A stretch of DNA of 6,481 nucleotides from an uncultured Solirubrobacteraceae bacterium (GCA_902806215.1 CADCVT010000010.1:1-6481); one strand, 5' to 3'. Counted from the first letter of the stretch, positions 1 through 6,140 are shown. The notes: generated by a model from the letters alone, not told the origin. Translations and numbers: made by a program.

Positions 1-641
1 TCCAGCAGCCGGATCGATGCGTCGGTCGGCTGAACGTCCACGTAGTCGACGAGCGCTTCATCGACGAGCGTGACGACGCGCTCAGGCAGGCCGGCCAGCA
101 GCTCCTCGAGCTCGGCGACCGGCATGAGCTCGCCGGTCGGGTCGTTGGGGTTGCACACGACGACGAGCCGGGTGCGCTCGTTGACCGCGCGAAGGATGGC
201 GCGAGCGCCGTATCCGGGAACGGGCACCGCGTTGCCGTGCGACCTCCGCGCCATGAGCGGATAGAGCGGATACGAGGGCCACGGCGTGACGAGCTCGTCC
301 TCGGGCTCGAGCAGCGCGGCCGCCGCGGAGGCGAGCAGCTGCGCGGCGCCGTTGCCGATGACGACCTGGTCGCTGCCCACCGCGTGGCGGTGCGCGAGCT
401 CGGCGCGCAGGGCTCCCGCGTGCGGGTCGACGTAGCGATGCAGCCCGCGGCGCGCGGCGAACGTGATCGCGTTGACGACGAAGTGGTGGGGGAGGCCCGG
501 CCACGTCGTGCGGGACAGGTCCAGTGGGTCCACGCGCGCGAGCTCGGCCGCCCGGCGCTCCTCGGCCTGACCGCGCAGGTCGCGCCCGACCTCCTCCGGC
601 GACAGCCCCTGGAACTGGCGGTAGTAGTCGAGCAGGCCCAT
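1..641 (-). CDS. HisC-like class I/II PLP-dependent aminotransferase (partial, C-terminus beyond window)
   Basis: This is the first 213 codons of a fold-type I aminotransferase; the rest lies left of position 1. Visible family landmarks are a GNGAAQLL stretch (about residues 96-103, cofactor phosphate side), WPSYPLYP (121-128, with the aromatic that stacks on the PLP ring), NPNDPTGE (164-171, the Asn that contacts PLP) and DEALVDY (194-200, the Asp that pairs with the pyridine nitrogen and a Tyr). The catalytic Lys would fall beyond the edge. The pattern is closest to histidinol-phosphate aminotransferases, which transfer an amino group from glutamate to imidazole-acetol phosphate in histidine synthesis. 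Many actinobacterial HisC-like proteins have other substrates, so no symbol is assigned. The ATG at 641 overlaps the stop of the upstream membrane-protein gene by one base (TGATG) and has no clear Shine-Dalgarno, which points to translational coupling. Family confidence is high; substrate is open. Confidence 0.88.
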   Translation of the reverse strand, partial: MGLLDYYRQFQGLSPEEVGRDLRGQAEERRAAELARVDPLDLSRTTWPGLPHHFVVNAITFAARRGLHRYVDPHAGALRAELAHRHAVGSDQVVIGNGAAQLLASAAAALLEPEDELVTPWPSYPLYPLMARRSHGNAVPVPGYGARAILRAVNERTRLVVVCNPNDPTGELMPVAELEELLAGLPERVVTLVDEALVDYVDVQPTDASIRLL

Positions 642-1114
642 CAGTTGCGCGGGGCCGCCGTCGGGCCCGGACCCTCGATCACCAGGAACCAGATGGTGAA
701 CAGGGTCACCCCGACGACCGCGGCGACCGCGAAGATCGGGCCGATCATCCCACTGCGCTGGTCGTAGCCCGCGGCGCGGCGGACGAGGATCCAGAAGCCG
801 TCGAGCCGCTTGAGCAGCGACAGGCCGGCCAGCAGCGTCAGGATCATGCCGAGGAAGGCGACGCCGATCGAGAGGATGATCGAGTCGGCGTGGTACTTGA
901 TCTGGCCGCCGATCCAGAGCCAGGCCATCGGGATGGGGCCCCAGAACGAGCCGGCGACGAGGACCATGATCCCGAGGATGCTCGCGCTGAGGACCTCGTC
1001 CATGAGGCGGCGGGCCCCCAGCTTGCGCTTGGGGGTCTCGCGGTAGCGGACCGGCGCGGTGCCGGGCCTACGGCCGATGAAGAGGCCGCCGTTGTCGGTC
1101 GGGTCGGTGCGCAC
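641..1114 (-). CDS. small integral membrane protein with three predicted helices, function unknown
   Basis: A 157-residue protein not recognised as a named family. The N-terminal 40 residues are polar and basic, with a conspicuous NGGLFIGRRPGT motif (8-19). Hydrophobic segments follow at about 42-70 (contains FWGPIP and WLWIGG, perhaps a bent or re-entrant helix), 78-102 and 123-147. Between the last two is a basic loop with KRLDGFWILVRR (102-113). The C-terminus is a short Pro/Ala tail. There is no signal peptidase site, so it should be a bona fide membrane protein with the basic N-terminus probably cytoplasmic. The GTG start is the only plausible one: an in-frame TAA lies four codons upstream and there is no Shine-Dalgarno, so the mRNA may be nearly leaderless. 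Its stop overlaps the aminotransferase ATG. The reading frame is convincing because the hydrophobic pattern is regular and ends in a coupled start. Function is not inferable. Confidence 0.82.
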   Translation of the reverse strand: MRTDPTDNGGLFIGRRPGTAPVRYRETPKRKLGARRLMDEVLSASILGIMVLVAGSFWGPIPMAWLWIGGQIKYHADSIILSIGVAFLGMILTLLAGLSLLKRLDGFWILVRRAAGYDQRSGMIGPIFAVAAVVGVTLFTIWFLVIEGPGPTAAPRN

Positions 1115-1123
1115 GAAGAACCC

Positions 1124-1150
1124 AGGTTACCCGTGAGAACGATCCGCCAA
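1124..1150 (-). promoter_or_regulatory. possible promoter for a near-leaderless membrane-protein mRNA
   Basis: Reading the minus strand, a TAACCT hexamer (1129 down to 1124) fits the actinobacterial -10 pattern TANNNT and ends nine bases before the GTG start at 1114. A transcript from it would begin only a few bases ahead of the start codon, consistent with the missing Shine-Dalgarno. A TTGGCG at 1150-1145 could be a -35 element, but the spacer is only 15 bp and it lies inside the hairpin at 1141-1159. Weak, motif-only evidence. Confidence 0.25.
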
Positions 1151-1159
1151 GGGCGGATC
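1141..1159 (-). terminator. stem-loop just after the phosphodiesterase gene (candidate terminator)
   Basis: A perfect 8-bp inverted repeat, GATCCGCC / GGCGGATC, encloses a 3-base loop (AAG on plus, CTT on minus). It starts five bases after the stop codon of the minus-strand phosphodiesterase gene. No U-rich tail follows in the minus direction, which is usual in such GC-rich genomes, so termination strength is uncertain. The same core recurs at 6068-6087. Confidence 0.5.
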
Positions 1160-1164
1160 CCTCC

Positions 1165-3483
1165 TCAGATGCGTCGGGTTGTCAGCTTCGCTGCCGCTCG
1201 CTCAGTGCCTGCCGTGATGGCGATGCGGACCGTGTAGGTGCCTCGGCGGGGGAGGCGCTCGGCCTCGAGCCGCAGCCGGTGGGTGATGCCGGCGCCGCGG
1301 TCAGACGCACGGAAGCGCCGGACGACGCGCGTGCCGCGCAGCACGGTGACCGAGACGCGGGCGCGCCGCGCCAGCCGGAATGCGATCGAGAGGTCGCGGT
1401 TCGAGCGCCCGCCGAAGACCGGCCGCTCGAGCTTGAACGTCGTGAGCAGCCCGCACGACGGCGGGCGGTCGAACGACCCGGCGACGGAGAACCGCCCGTC
1501 TCGTCGCAGCAGCGTGATCCGGCGCTCGCTGACGCGGCCGCCGCGGACCGCCACCCGCAGTCGCGCGAAGAGCACGCCGTCGCGCACGCGGGGCCCCCGT
1601 CCCGACCACGTGAAGGAGCGGCTGCGCACGAAGCGCGCGACCCGCCGGTTCCCCGTGACCCGGCCGCCGGCCGACTGCTGGAAGACGTCGATGCGCACCG
1701 GCCCGGTCGCGGCGGCGGTGCGCGAGAACGAGAAGGCGAGCCGTCCGCCGCGCAGCGGCCGCACGCGAACGTTCCGCAGCCCGGGGGTGACCGTGCATCC
1801 CGACCCCCGGCGCGTCGGCGGCTGGACGCGGGTGTCCCCCGTGAGGACCGGCGTTGCCGGCGGCGGCGCCGGCGCACACGACCGCGGCGGCAGCCCCGAG
1901 AACGCCTCGACGAGCACGCGGGACGAGGGATCGGCGTTGCGCGGCGGCGCGCAGCCGAACAGGGCCATGACCGTCGGGGCGACATCGACGTTCTGCGCCT
2001 GACGGACGTTGATCAGCGTGTCGTCGAACCGCTCGCCCGCGAAGTTGCCGAGCTGCTGCTGGACGACGTTCGGCCCGCCGGACACGACGGCGAAGAAGTT
2101 GTCGGACGTGAACGGGCTCCCGTGGTTGCCGGTGAGTGCGCCGCCCGCAGCGTCGAAGGCGAAGCCGTCGTTCGCGGTGACGTACAGGTCGCCGGTGCGG
2201 GGCCCCGCGATCTTCCAGCCCGGGTGGGCGCCGTCGAGCGTCTTGTCCGCTCCCGGGTCCTTGGCGTTCGGCTTGCGGTAGAGGACCTCGTCGATCGGGT
2301 TCGACGGCGGCTCCGTGGTCATGAGCACCCGCCGGGCGTCGGCGAGCGCCTGGTCCTGCTCGGCCTGCGGCGCCGTGCGGTCGCGCAGGTAGATCATGTC
2401 GACGCTGCCGTTGTTGACGGCCAGGAAGCGCCCGCGCGTCGACGGGTCCGCCTCGAGGAGAGGCGCCAGCAGCGTGGCCCCGAGCCGGGTCGTGTCCATC
2501 GAGTGGTCCGAGACGAGGATCATCGTCGTGCGCTCCCAGAGCCCGAGACGCTTCTGGTTGGCCACGAAGTCCTGGATCTCCTGGTCGGCGAGACGGATCG
2601 CGGCGCGATAGGCGGAGCTGAGGTCCGGCCCGCCGGTGCCGTGGCCGGTCGAGTCGACGTTCGGCAGGTTGACGAACGTGAGGTTCGGGCGCTTGGTCTG
2701 GCCGTCGGCCGGGACGCCCTCGTTCACCGTCCGGATCACCTCGGTCATCACCTGATCGTCCGTCGGCGCGTAGCCGTCGGGAGCCCGGCCGGTCCCGCGG
2801 CAGTAGGGCGGCGGCTCCGACTCACCCGGGGTGCACGGCGTGAACAGGAAGTCGGCGTCGAACGTCTTGGGGTCCACCTTCTTGCCCGAGAAGATCGCGG
2901 CGAGCTTGGGCTTCCCGAAGATGCCGGCCGTGGTGATCGCCGAGCCGGCCTGGCGCTTGGCCGCCGCGAAGAAGTCCTCCGCGAGCACGCACGCCGGCTC
3001 TTCGCCGTCGACCTGCTCCGCCTCGTTGCCGATCTCCTCGTTGGCGCTCGCCTGACCGCTCCCGCCCTCGTTCGTCCCCGTCGGGGTGTCGGACGCGGTG
3101 TCCGCCCCGCTGGCCGTCGCGAGGTCGCCGTCGCAGTTGCGCTTGGACGACTCGGAGAACACCGCGAACGCGTTGCCCGGGTTGCCCGAGCGATCGCCGA
3201 ACGCACCGGTGGCCATGCCGACGTGGTTCGTGTTCGTCTCGGCCGTCACGAGGCCGCGGGACTCCTCGTACAGCGTCGTCCGTGCGGCCTGCTGTCCGCC
3301 GATCAGGCTGCGGATGAACGGCGCGTTCGTGGCGTCGACCGCGTCACCGTCGAGGCCGTCGATCGAGAAGACGTAGACGAGTGGCCGGGTCGTGTCGTCC
3401 TGGACGGTCGTCTGCTGCGCGGAGGCAGCGGCCGGAGCGACCATCAGGGCGAGCACGAAGGGGAGCAGGGCGCGGCAGGGCAT
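1165..3483 (-). CDS. secreted type I phosphodiesterase / alkaline-phosphatase-superfamily enzyme with C-terminal Arg-rich tandem beta domain
   Basis: A 772-residue exported hydrolase. Residues 1-22 form a Sec signal peptide (basic start, Leu/Ala/Val core, cleavage near ASAQ-Q). Residues 34-515 match the type I phosphodiesterase/nucleotide pyrophosphatase branch of the alkaline phosphatase superfamily. The two-zinc ligand set is complete: Asp42 (SIDGLDG), nucleophile Thr83 (AETNTNH), Asp277 and His281 (NVDSTGHG), Asp326-His327 (SDHSM) and His454 (GNHGSP). It should cleave phosphate mono- or diesters outside the membrane; substrate cannot be read. An acidic, low-complexity insert (about 118-164, flanked by Cys117 and Cys165) interrupts the catalytic domain. 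A Pro-rich hinge (536-558) leads to about 210 residues with roughly 48 Arg and only about 11 acidic residues. This part appears to be two Ig-like beta repeats, with FKLERPVFGGR at 683-693. It is homologous to the divergent neighbour's product. ATG 3483 is the first start after an in-frame TAA; GGAGGTG lies 13 bases upstream, further than usual. Confidence 0.92.
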   Translation of the reverse strand: MPCRALLPFVLALMVAPAAASAQQTTVQDDTTRPLVYVFSIDGLDGDAVDATNAPFIRSLIGGQQAARTTLYEESRGLVTAETNTNHVGMATGAFGDRSGNPGNAFAVFSESSKRNCDGDLATASGADTASDTPTGTNEGGSGQASANEEIGNEAEQVDGEEPACVLAEDFFAAAKRQAGSAITTAGIFGKPKLAAIFSGKKVDPKTFDADFLFTPCTPGESEPPPYCRGTGRAPDGYAPTDDQVMTEVIRTVNEGVPADGQTKRPNLTFVNLPNVDSTGHGTGGPDLSSAYRAAIRLADQEIQDFVANQKRLGLWERTTMILVSDHSMDTTRLGATLLAPLLEADPSTRGRFLAVNNGSVDMIYLRDRTAPQAEQDQALADARRVLMTTEPPSNPIDEVLYRKPNAKDPGADKTLDGAHPGWKIAGPRTGDLYVTANDGFAFDAAGGALTGNHGSPFTSDNFFAVVSGGPNVVQQQLGNFAGERFDDTLINVRQAQNVDVAPTVMALFGCAPPRNADPSSRVLVEAFSGLPPRSCAPAPPPATPVLTGDTRVQPPTRRGSGCTVTPGLRNVRVRPLRGGRLAFSFSRTAAATGPVRIDVFQQSAGGRVTGNRRVARFVRSRSFTWSGRGPRVRDGVLFARLRVAVRGGRVSERRITLLRRDGRFSVAGSFDRPPSCGLLTTFKLERPVFGGRSNRDLSIAFRLARRARVSVTVLRGTRVVRRFRASDRGAGITHRLRLEAERLPRRGTYTVRIAITAGTERAAAKLTTRRI

Positions 3484-3611
3484 CCCACACCGTTAGCACC
3501 TCCGCGGCCGCGATAACGCCGGTTTCACCGCAGCTGGTTGCGGGGCGCCAACGGTCGTGAACAGTTGGTGAAGCGACGCGACATCCGCGGCCCTGTGGTG
3601 ATGTGTGGGAG
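3484..3611. promoter_or_regulatory. divergent promoter region between the two phosphatase arms
   Basis: This 128-bp spacer must carry promoters for both the leftward phosphodiesterase gene and the rightward small-protein/phoD operon. I see no open reading frame and no convincing pair of -35/-10 hexamers for either direction. It does contain two 11-bp-phased TTCAC repeats (3556-3573, minus strand), a further TTTCACC on the plus strand at 3523-3529, and a GC-rich palindromic stretch around 3503-3512. Confidence 0.6.
3556..3573 (-). promoter_or_regulatory. candidate Pho box (two 11-bp-phased GTTCACC-like repeats)
   Basis: On the minus strand the sequence reads CTTCACC (3573-3567), AACT, GTTCACG (3562-3556). 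These are two heptamers exactly 11 bp apart, each one mismatch from GTTCACC. That is the direct-repeat architecture known for PhoP-binding Pho boxes in Streptomyces. A third unit at the next 11-bp step is not convincing. The pair lies about 73 bp ahead of the phosphodiesterase start and about 40 bp ahead of the rightward operon, so one bound regulator could serve both. The repeat is seen; regulator identity is inferred from the phosphatase context. Confidence 0.42.
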
Positions 3612-4415
3612 GTGCGCCGAGCCCTCCCCTTCGCCGGCGGCACCGCTCTTGCGGTCGCTGCCGGCATCACGTTGTCCGCCTTCGCGGGCGCCGGACCCGC
3701 CTGCGCTCAGGACGTCCCGCCGCGGCTCGCCTGCCCGGCAGGCCAGGCGGCGCCGCCCCAGGCGACCGTCGTGAACCGCCCGACCGCGCCGTCGTGCTCG
3801 GTCGCGAACCTGCTGCGGTCCGCGTCGGTCCGGCCCGCCGGCCGCGGCCTGACCGTCTCCGTCCGCCGTCGCCGGGCGAGCCGGGTGACCGTCTCGGTGT
3901 TCCAGACCGCGAGCACGCGCGCCGTCCTCGGCGAGCGCCTCGTGTTCCGCACGACCGCGCGCCAGAGCGCGGTCCGGTGGGCCGGCCGCCGCCAGGCCCG
4001 CCGCGCCACGCCGAGCGACGGCGTCTTCTTCGTCCGCGTCAGCGCCCGCGCGGGCTCGGCCGTCGATACCCGCCGGTTCGCGCTGCGCCGCACGCGCGGG
4101 CGCTTCACCGTCCTGCGGACGTTCGCCCGCCGCGACGGCTGCGCGGACCTGCGCTCCTTCAAGGTCGAGCGCCCGGCGTTCGGCGGCCGGGGCAGCCGCG
4201 CGGTCGGCGTCTCGTTCCGCATCGCGCGCGACGCGCGCGTCACCGTCGAGCTGCGCCGCGGCGGCCGGACCGTCCGGCGCCTCACGAGGAGCGCGCGTCG
4301 CGCCGGCGTGCTGCACCGGCTTCGGATCGCGCCTGAGCGCCTCCCGCGCGGCCGGTACGAGGTGCGCCTGCGGTTCGGCACGACCACCGCCTCGCTGTTC
4401 GTGGAGAGGATCTGA
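3612..4415 (+). CDS. secreted Arg-rich protein, stand-alone homologue of the phosphodiesterase C-terminal domain
   Basis: A 267-residue exported protein with no catalytic motif. A signal peptide covers about residues 1-33 (RRALPF, then an Ala/Gly/Leu core, cleavage near ACAQ-D). The mature part aligns along its whole length with residues 563-772 of the divergent phosphodiesterase. FKVERPAFGGR here matches FKLERPVFGGR there, HRLRIAPERLPR matches HRLRLEAERLPR, and Cys62/Cys177 match Cys563/Cys677 with almost the same spacing (115 versus 114). The best 74 residues are about half identical by eye. It looks like two Ig-like beta repeats. Composition is extreme, with about 53 Arg and a single Lys, so it is strongly cationic. 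A polyanion-binding or enzyme-tethering role is only inference. GTG 3612 was chosen over in-frame GTG 3603 because GGTGAT lies nine bases upstream and its N-terminus then aligns with that of the phosphodiesterase. The stop overlaps the phoD ATG (TGATG), so the two are translationally coupled. Confidence 0.85.
   Translation: MRRALPFAGGTALAVAAGITLSAFAGAGPACAQDVPPRLACPAGQAAPPQATVVNRPTAPSCSVANLLRSASVRPAGRGLTVSVRRRRASRVTVSVFQTASTRAVLGERLVFRTTARQSAVRWAGRRQARRATPSDGVFFVRVSARAGSAVDTRRFALRRTRGRFTVLRTFARRDGCADLRSFKVERPAFGGRGSRAVGVSFRIARDARVTVELRRGGRTVRRLTRSARRAGVLHRLRIAPERLPRGRYEVRLRFGTTTASLFVERI
4403..4409 (+). promoter_or_regulatory. Shine-Dalgarno of phoD inside the upstream gene
   Basis: GGAGAGG ends five bases before the ATG at 4415 and lies within the last codons of the preceding gene. 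Together with the TGATG stop/start overlap it fixes the phoD start and supports coupled translation of the two proteins. Confidence 0.7.
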
Positions 4416-6064
4416 TGCGGCCGACGACGAGACGCTCCTTCCTCGGCGGCGCGGCCGCCGGTGCCGCGGCGCTGGTCGCGCTGCGCGACCCGTTCGCGTT
4501 CGCGCAGGGCGGGGTCCCCGCCGCGCGTGGCGGCACGTTCGCCCAGGGCGTCGCCTGCGGGCAGCCGAGCACGAACGGGATCACGCTGTGGTCGCGCGTC
4601 GACGGCCTGGAGCGCGAGAGCCGGGTGCAGTTCGAGGTCAGCCCCGACCGGGACTTCCGCAACGTCATCCACCGCCAGGACGCGCTCGTCTCGCCGGAGA
4701 ACGGCTACACGGCGCTGCAGCGCATCGACGACCCGCGCGTGCTCAAGCCGGGCGAGCAGTACTTCTACCGCGCCCTGACGTGCGACACGAACTCGTCGGT
4801 CGGGCGCTTCCGGACCGCTCGCCCGGCGGACTCGCGCGAGACCGTCCGCATCGGGTTCTTCTCCTGCCAGGACTGGGAGGCGGGCTTCTACACCGCGCAC
4901 GCCGGGCTCGCGCGCGAGGACCTCGACTTCGTCGTGTGCCTCGGCGACTACATCTACGAGCGCAGCTTCTACCAGGGCCCGCGCGTCGACCCGATCGGCG
5001 AGGTCGAGACGCTCGCCCAGTACCGGCAGAAGTACGCGCTCTACCACTCCGACCCGGCGCTCGTCGACGTGCGCCAGCAGTTCCCGATCATGGCGATCTG
5101 GGACGACCACGAGGTCGAGGACAACTACGCCGCCGACAAGCCCGGCGGCGCCACGATGAAGCGCGACATCCCGTACCCGCAGCGGCAGGAGAACGCCTAC
5201 CGGGCGTTCTTCGAGCACATGCCGCGCATCCGTGTCCCGCAGGACCAGAACCGGATCTACGGCAACGTCTCGCTCGGCGGCACCGCCGAGGTGTTCCTGC
5301 TCGACCAGCGCCAGTACCGCACCGACCAGCCCTGCAACCCCGACGACTCGGGGTTCCGCGACAACGAGGAGTGCCCGACCAACGAGAAGCTCTACGCGGA
5401 GGCCGCGACGCTCCTCGGCGCCGAGCAGACCACGTGGCTGCGCGACGGGCTCAAGCGCTCGGGCTCCACGTGGAAGGTCATCGGCAACCAGCTCATGATC
5501 ATGGCGCTCGACGTCGGCACGCCTGGACTGCCGATCAACGACGACCAGTGGGACGGCTACGGCTTCAACCGCGGCGAGCTCCTGAGCTTCGTCGAGCGCG
5601 AGGGCATCAAGGACGTCACGTTCCTCACCGGGGACATCCACACGTTCTTCACCGGGCAGGTCGCGCCGAGCGGGCGCACCATCGACCCGGACGGACCGTC
5701 ACCGGCTCTCGGCGACAACGGGCGGTACAGCGAGGTGCCGGTCGCCACCGAGTTCGTCGGCGGCTCGATCACGTCGCGCGGCCTCGGCGACGCGTCGCCG
5801 GCCGAGGGCGGCATCGGCCCGACCGCGCAGGCGTTCGAGACCGCGCTGCTCGCCGAGAACCCGCACATCACCTACGTCGACGGCGAGCGCGGCGGCTACG
5901 GCGTGCTCGAGGCGAAGCCCGACGAGCTGCGCGTGCGCTACCGGACCCCGCTGACGACGCAGGCGCGGACGAGCGAGATCGTCACGAGCGCGGAGTTCCG
6001 CGTCGCGGCGGGAACGACCGACATCGAGATCTCCGCCGTGACGTCGGGGACCTCCCGCCCGTGA
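4415..6064 (+). CDS. phoD: PhoD-type alkaline phosphatase/phosphodiesterase, Tat-exported
   Basis: A 549-residue member of the PhoD family, near the usual length. The N-terminus has a twin-arginine signal (TTRRSFLGG at 4-12, Ala-rich core, likely cleavage around 30-33), so it is exported folded with its metals loaded. Residues about 40-135 form the PhoD N-terminal beta domain (FAQGVACGQPSTNGITLWSR). The metallophosphatase core follows, with the family's signatures: FFSCQDW with Cys151, LGDYIYE with Asp178 and Tyr181, WDDHEVEDNY at 229-238 with Asp231, His232 and Asn237, GNQLM at 357-361, and LTGDIHTFF with Asp407 and His409. In characterised PhoD these positions bind an Fe/Ca centre that hydrolyses phosphomonoesters and diesters, including teichoic acid-type polymers. 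No motif is missing. It is the second gene of a two-gene unit, and its start overlaps the stop of the cationic accessory protein. Phosphate-starvation control is plausible from the repeat upstream of the operon but unproven. Confidence 0.96.
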   Translation: MRPTTRRSFLGGAAAGAAALVALRDPFAFAQGGVPAARGGTFAQGVACGQPSTNGITLWSRVDGLERESRVQFEVSPDRDFRNVIHRQDALVSPENGYTALQRIDDPRVLKPGEQYFYRALTCDTNSSVGRFRTARPADSRETVRIGFFSCQDWEAGFYTAHAGLAREDLDFVVCLGDYIYERSFYQGPRVDPIGEVETLAQYRQKYALYHSDPALVDVRQQFPIMAIWDDHEVEDNYAADKPGGATMKRDIPYPQRQENAYRAFFEHMPRIRVPQDQNRIYGNVSLGGTAEVFLLDQRQYRTDQPCNPDDSGFRDNEECPTNEKLYAEAATLLGAEQTTWLRDGLKRSGSTWKVIGNQLMIMALDVGTPGLPINDDQWDGYGFNRGELLSFVEREGIKDVTFLTGDIHTFFTGQVAPSGRTIDPDGPSPALGDNGRYSEVPVATEFVGGSITSRGLGDASPAEGGIGPTAQAFETALLAENPHITYVDGERGGYGVLEAKPDELRVRYRTPLTTQARTSEIVTSAEFRVAAGTTDIEISAVTSGTSRP

Positions 6065-6091
6065 AATCGATCCGCCAGAGGCGGACCGATT
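6065..6091 (+). terminator. 12-bp stem-loop right after phoD (candidate bidirectional terminator)
   Basis: AATCGATCCGCC (6065-6076) pairs with GGCGGACCGATT (6080-6091) around a 3-base AGA loop, with one A-C mismatch at 6070/6086. It begins on the base after the phoD stop. In the minus direction the stem is followed by TCA, so neither side has a long U-tract. Position between convergent genes supports a terminator role. Confidence 0.6.
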
Positions 6092-6120
6092 CCATTGCGG
6101 CAATGGCCCAGGGGGCCATT
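6092..6120. terminator. two overlapping stem-loops between convergent genes
   Basis: CCATTG (6092-6097) pairs perfectly with CAATGG (6101-6106). AATGGCCC (6102-6109) pairs perfectly with GGGCCATT (6113-6120). The arms share 6102-6106, so only one of the two hairpins can form at a time. With the 6065 hairpin they fill most of the 76-bp spacer and probably insulate phoD from the acyl-CoA synthetase gene converging from the right. Confidence 0.5.
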
Positions 6121-6140
6121 CCCGCGGCGACAGATGGGCG

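Noticed and set aside
237..1237. Plus-strand frames over the aminotransferase and membrane-protein genes
   Set aside because: Compositional shadows with no motif. The minus strand has PLP-binding motifs and a regular hydrophobic pattern joined by a coupled start.
1279..3516. Long plus-strand open frame (about 745 codons) antisense to the phosphodiesterase gene
   Set aside because: It is low-complexity Arg/Ala/Glu/Val text with no domain motif. It mirrors a well-supported gene with signal peptide and complete metal ligands. Such antisense frames are expected at this GC content.
3512..3529. A third Pho-box unit on the plus strand around TTTCACC (3523-3529)
   Set aside because: The heptamer is close to consensus, but neither neighbour at 11 bp matches (GATAACG before, CTGGTTG after), so it stands alone.
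3501..3592. Direct repeat of TCCGCGGCC at 3501-3509 and 3584-3592 as a possible operator
   Set aside because: Nine GC-rich bases that include the common CCGCGG palindrome are easily repeated by chance here, and spacing (83 bp) does not suggest a regulator site.
3707..5641. Long minus-strand open frame (about 644 codons) antisense to the small protein and phoD genes
   Set aside because: Repetitive Arg/Val/Leu/Asp composition, no recognisable motif, and no start context. The opposite strand encodes PhoD with every family signature.
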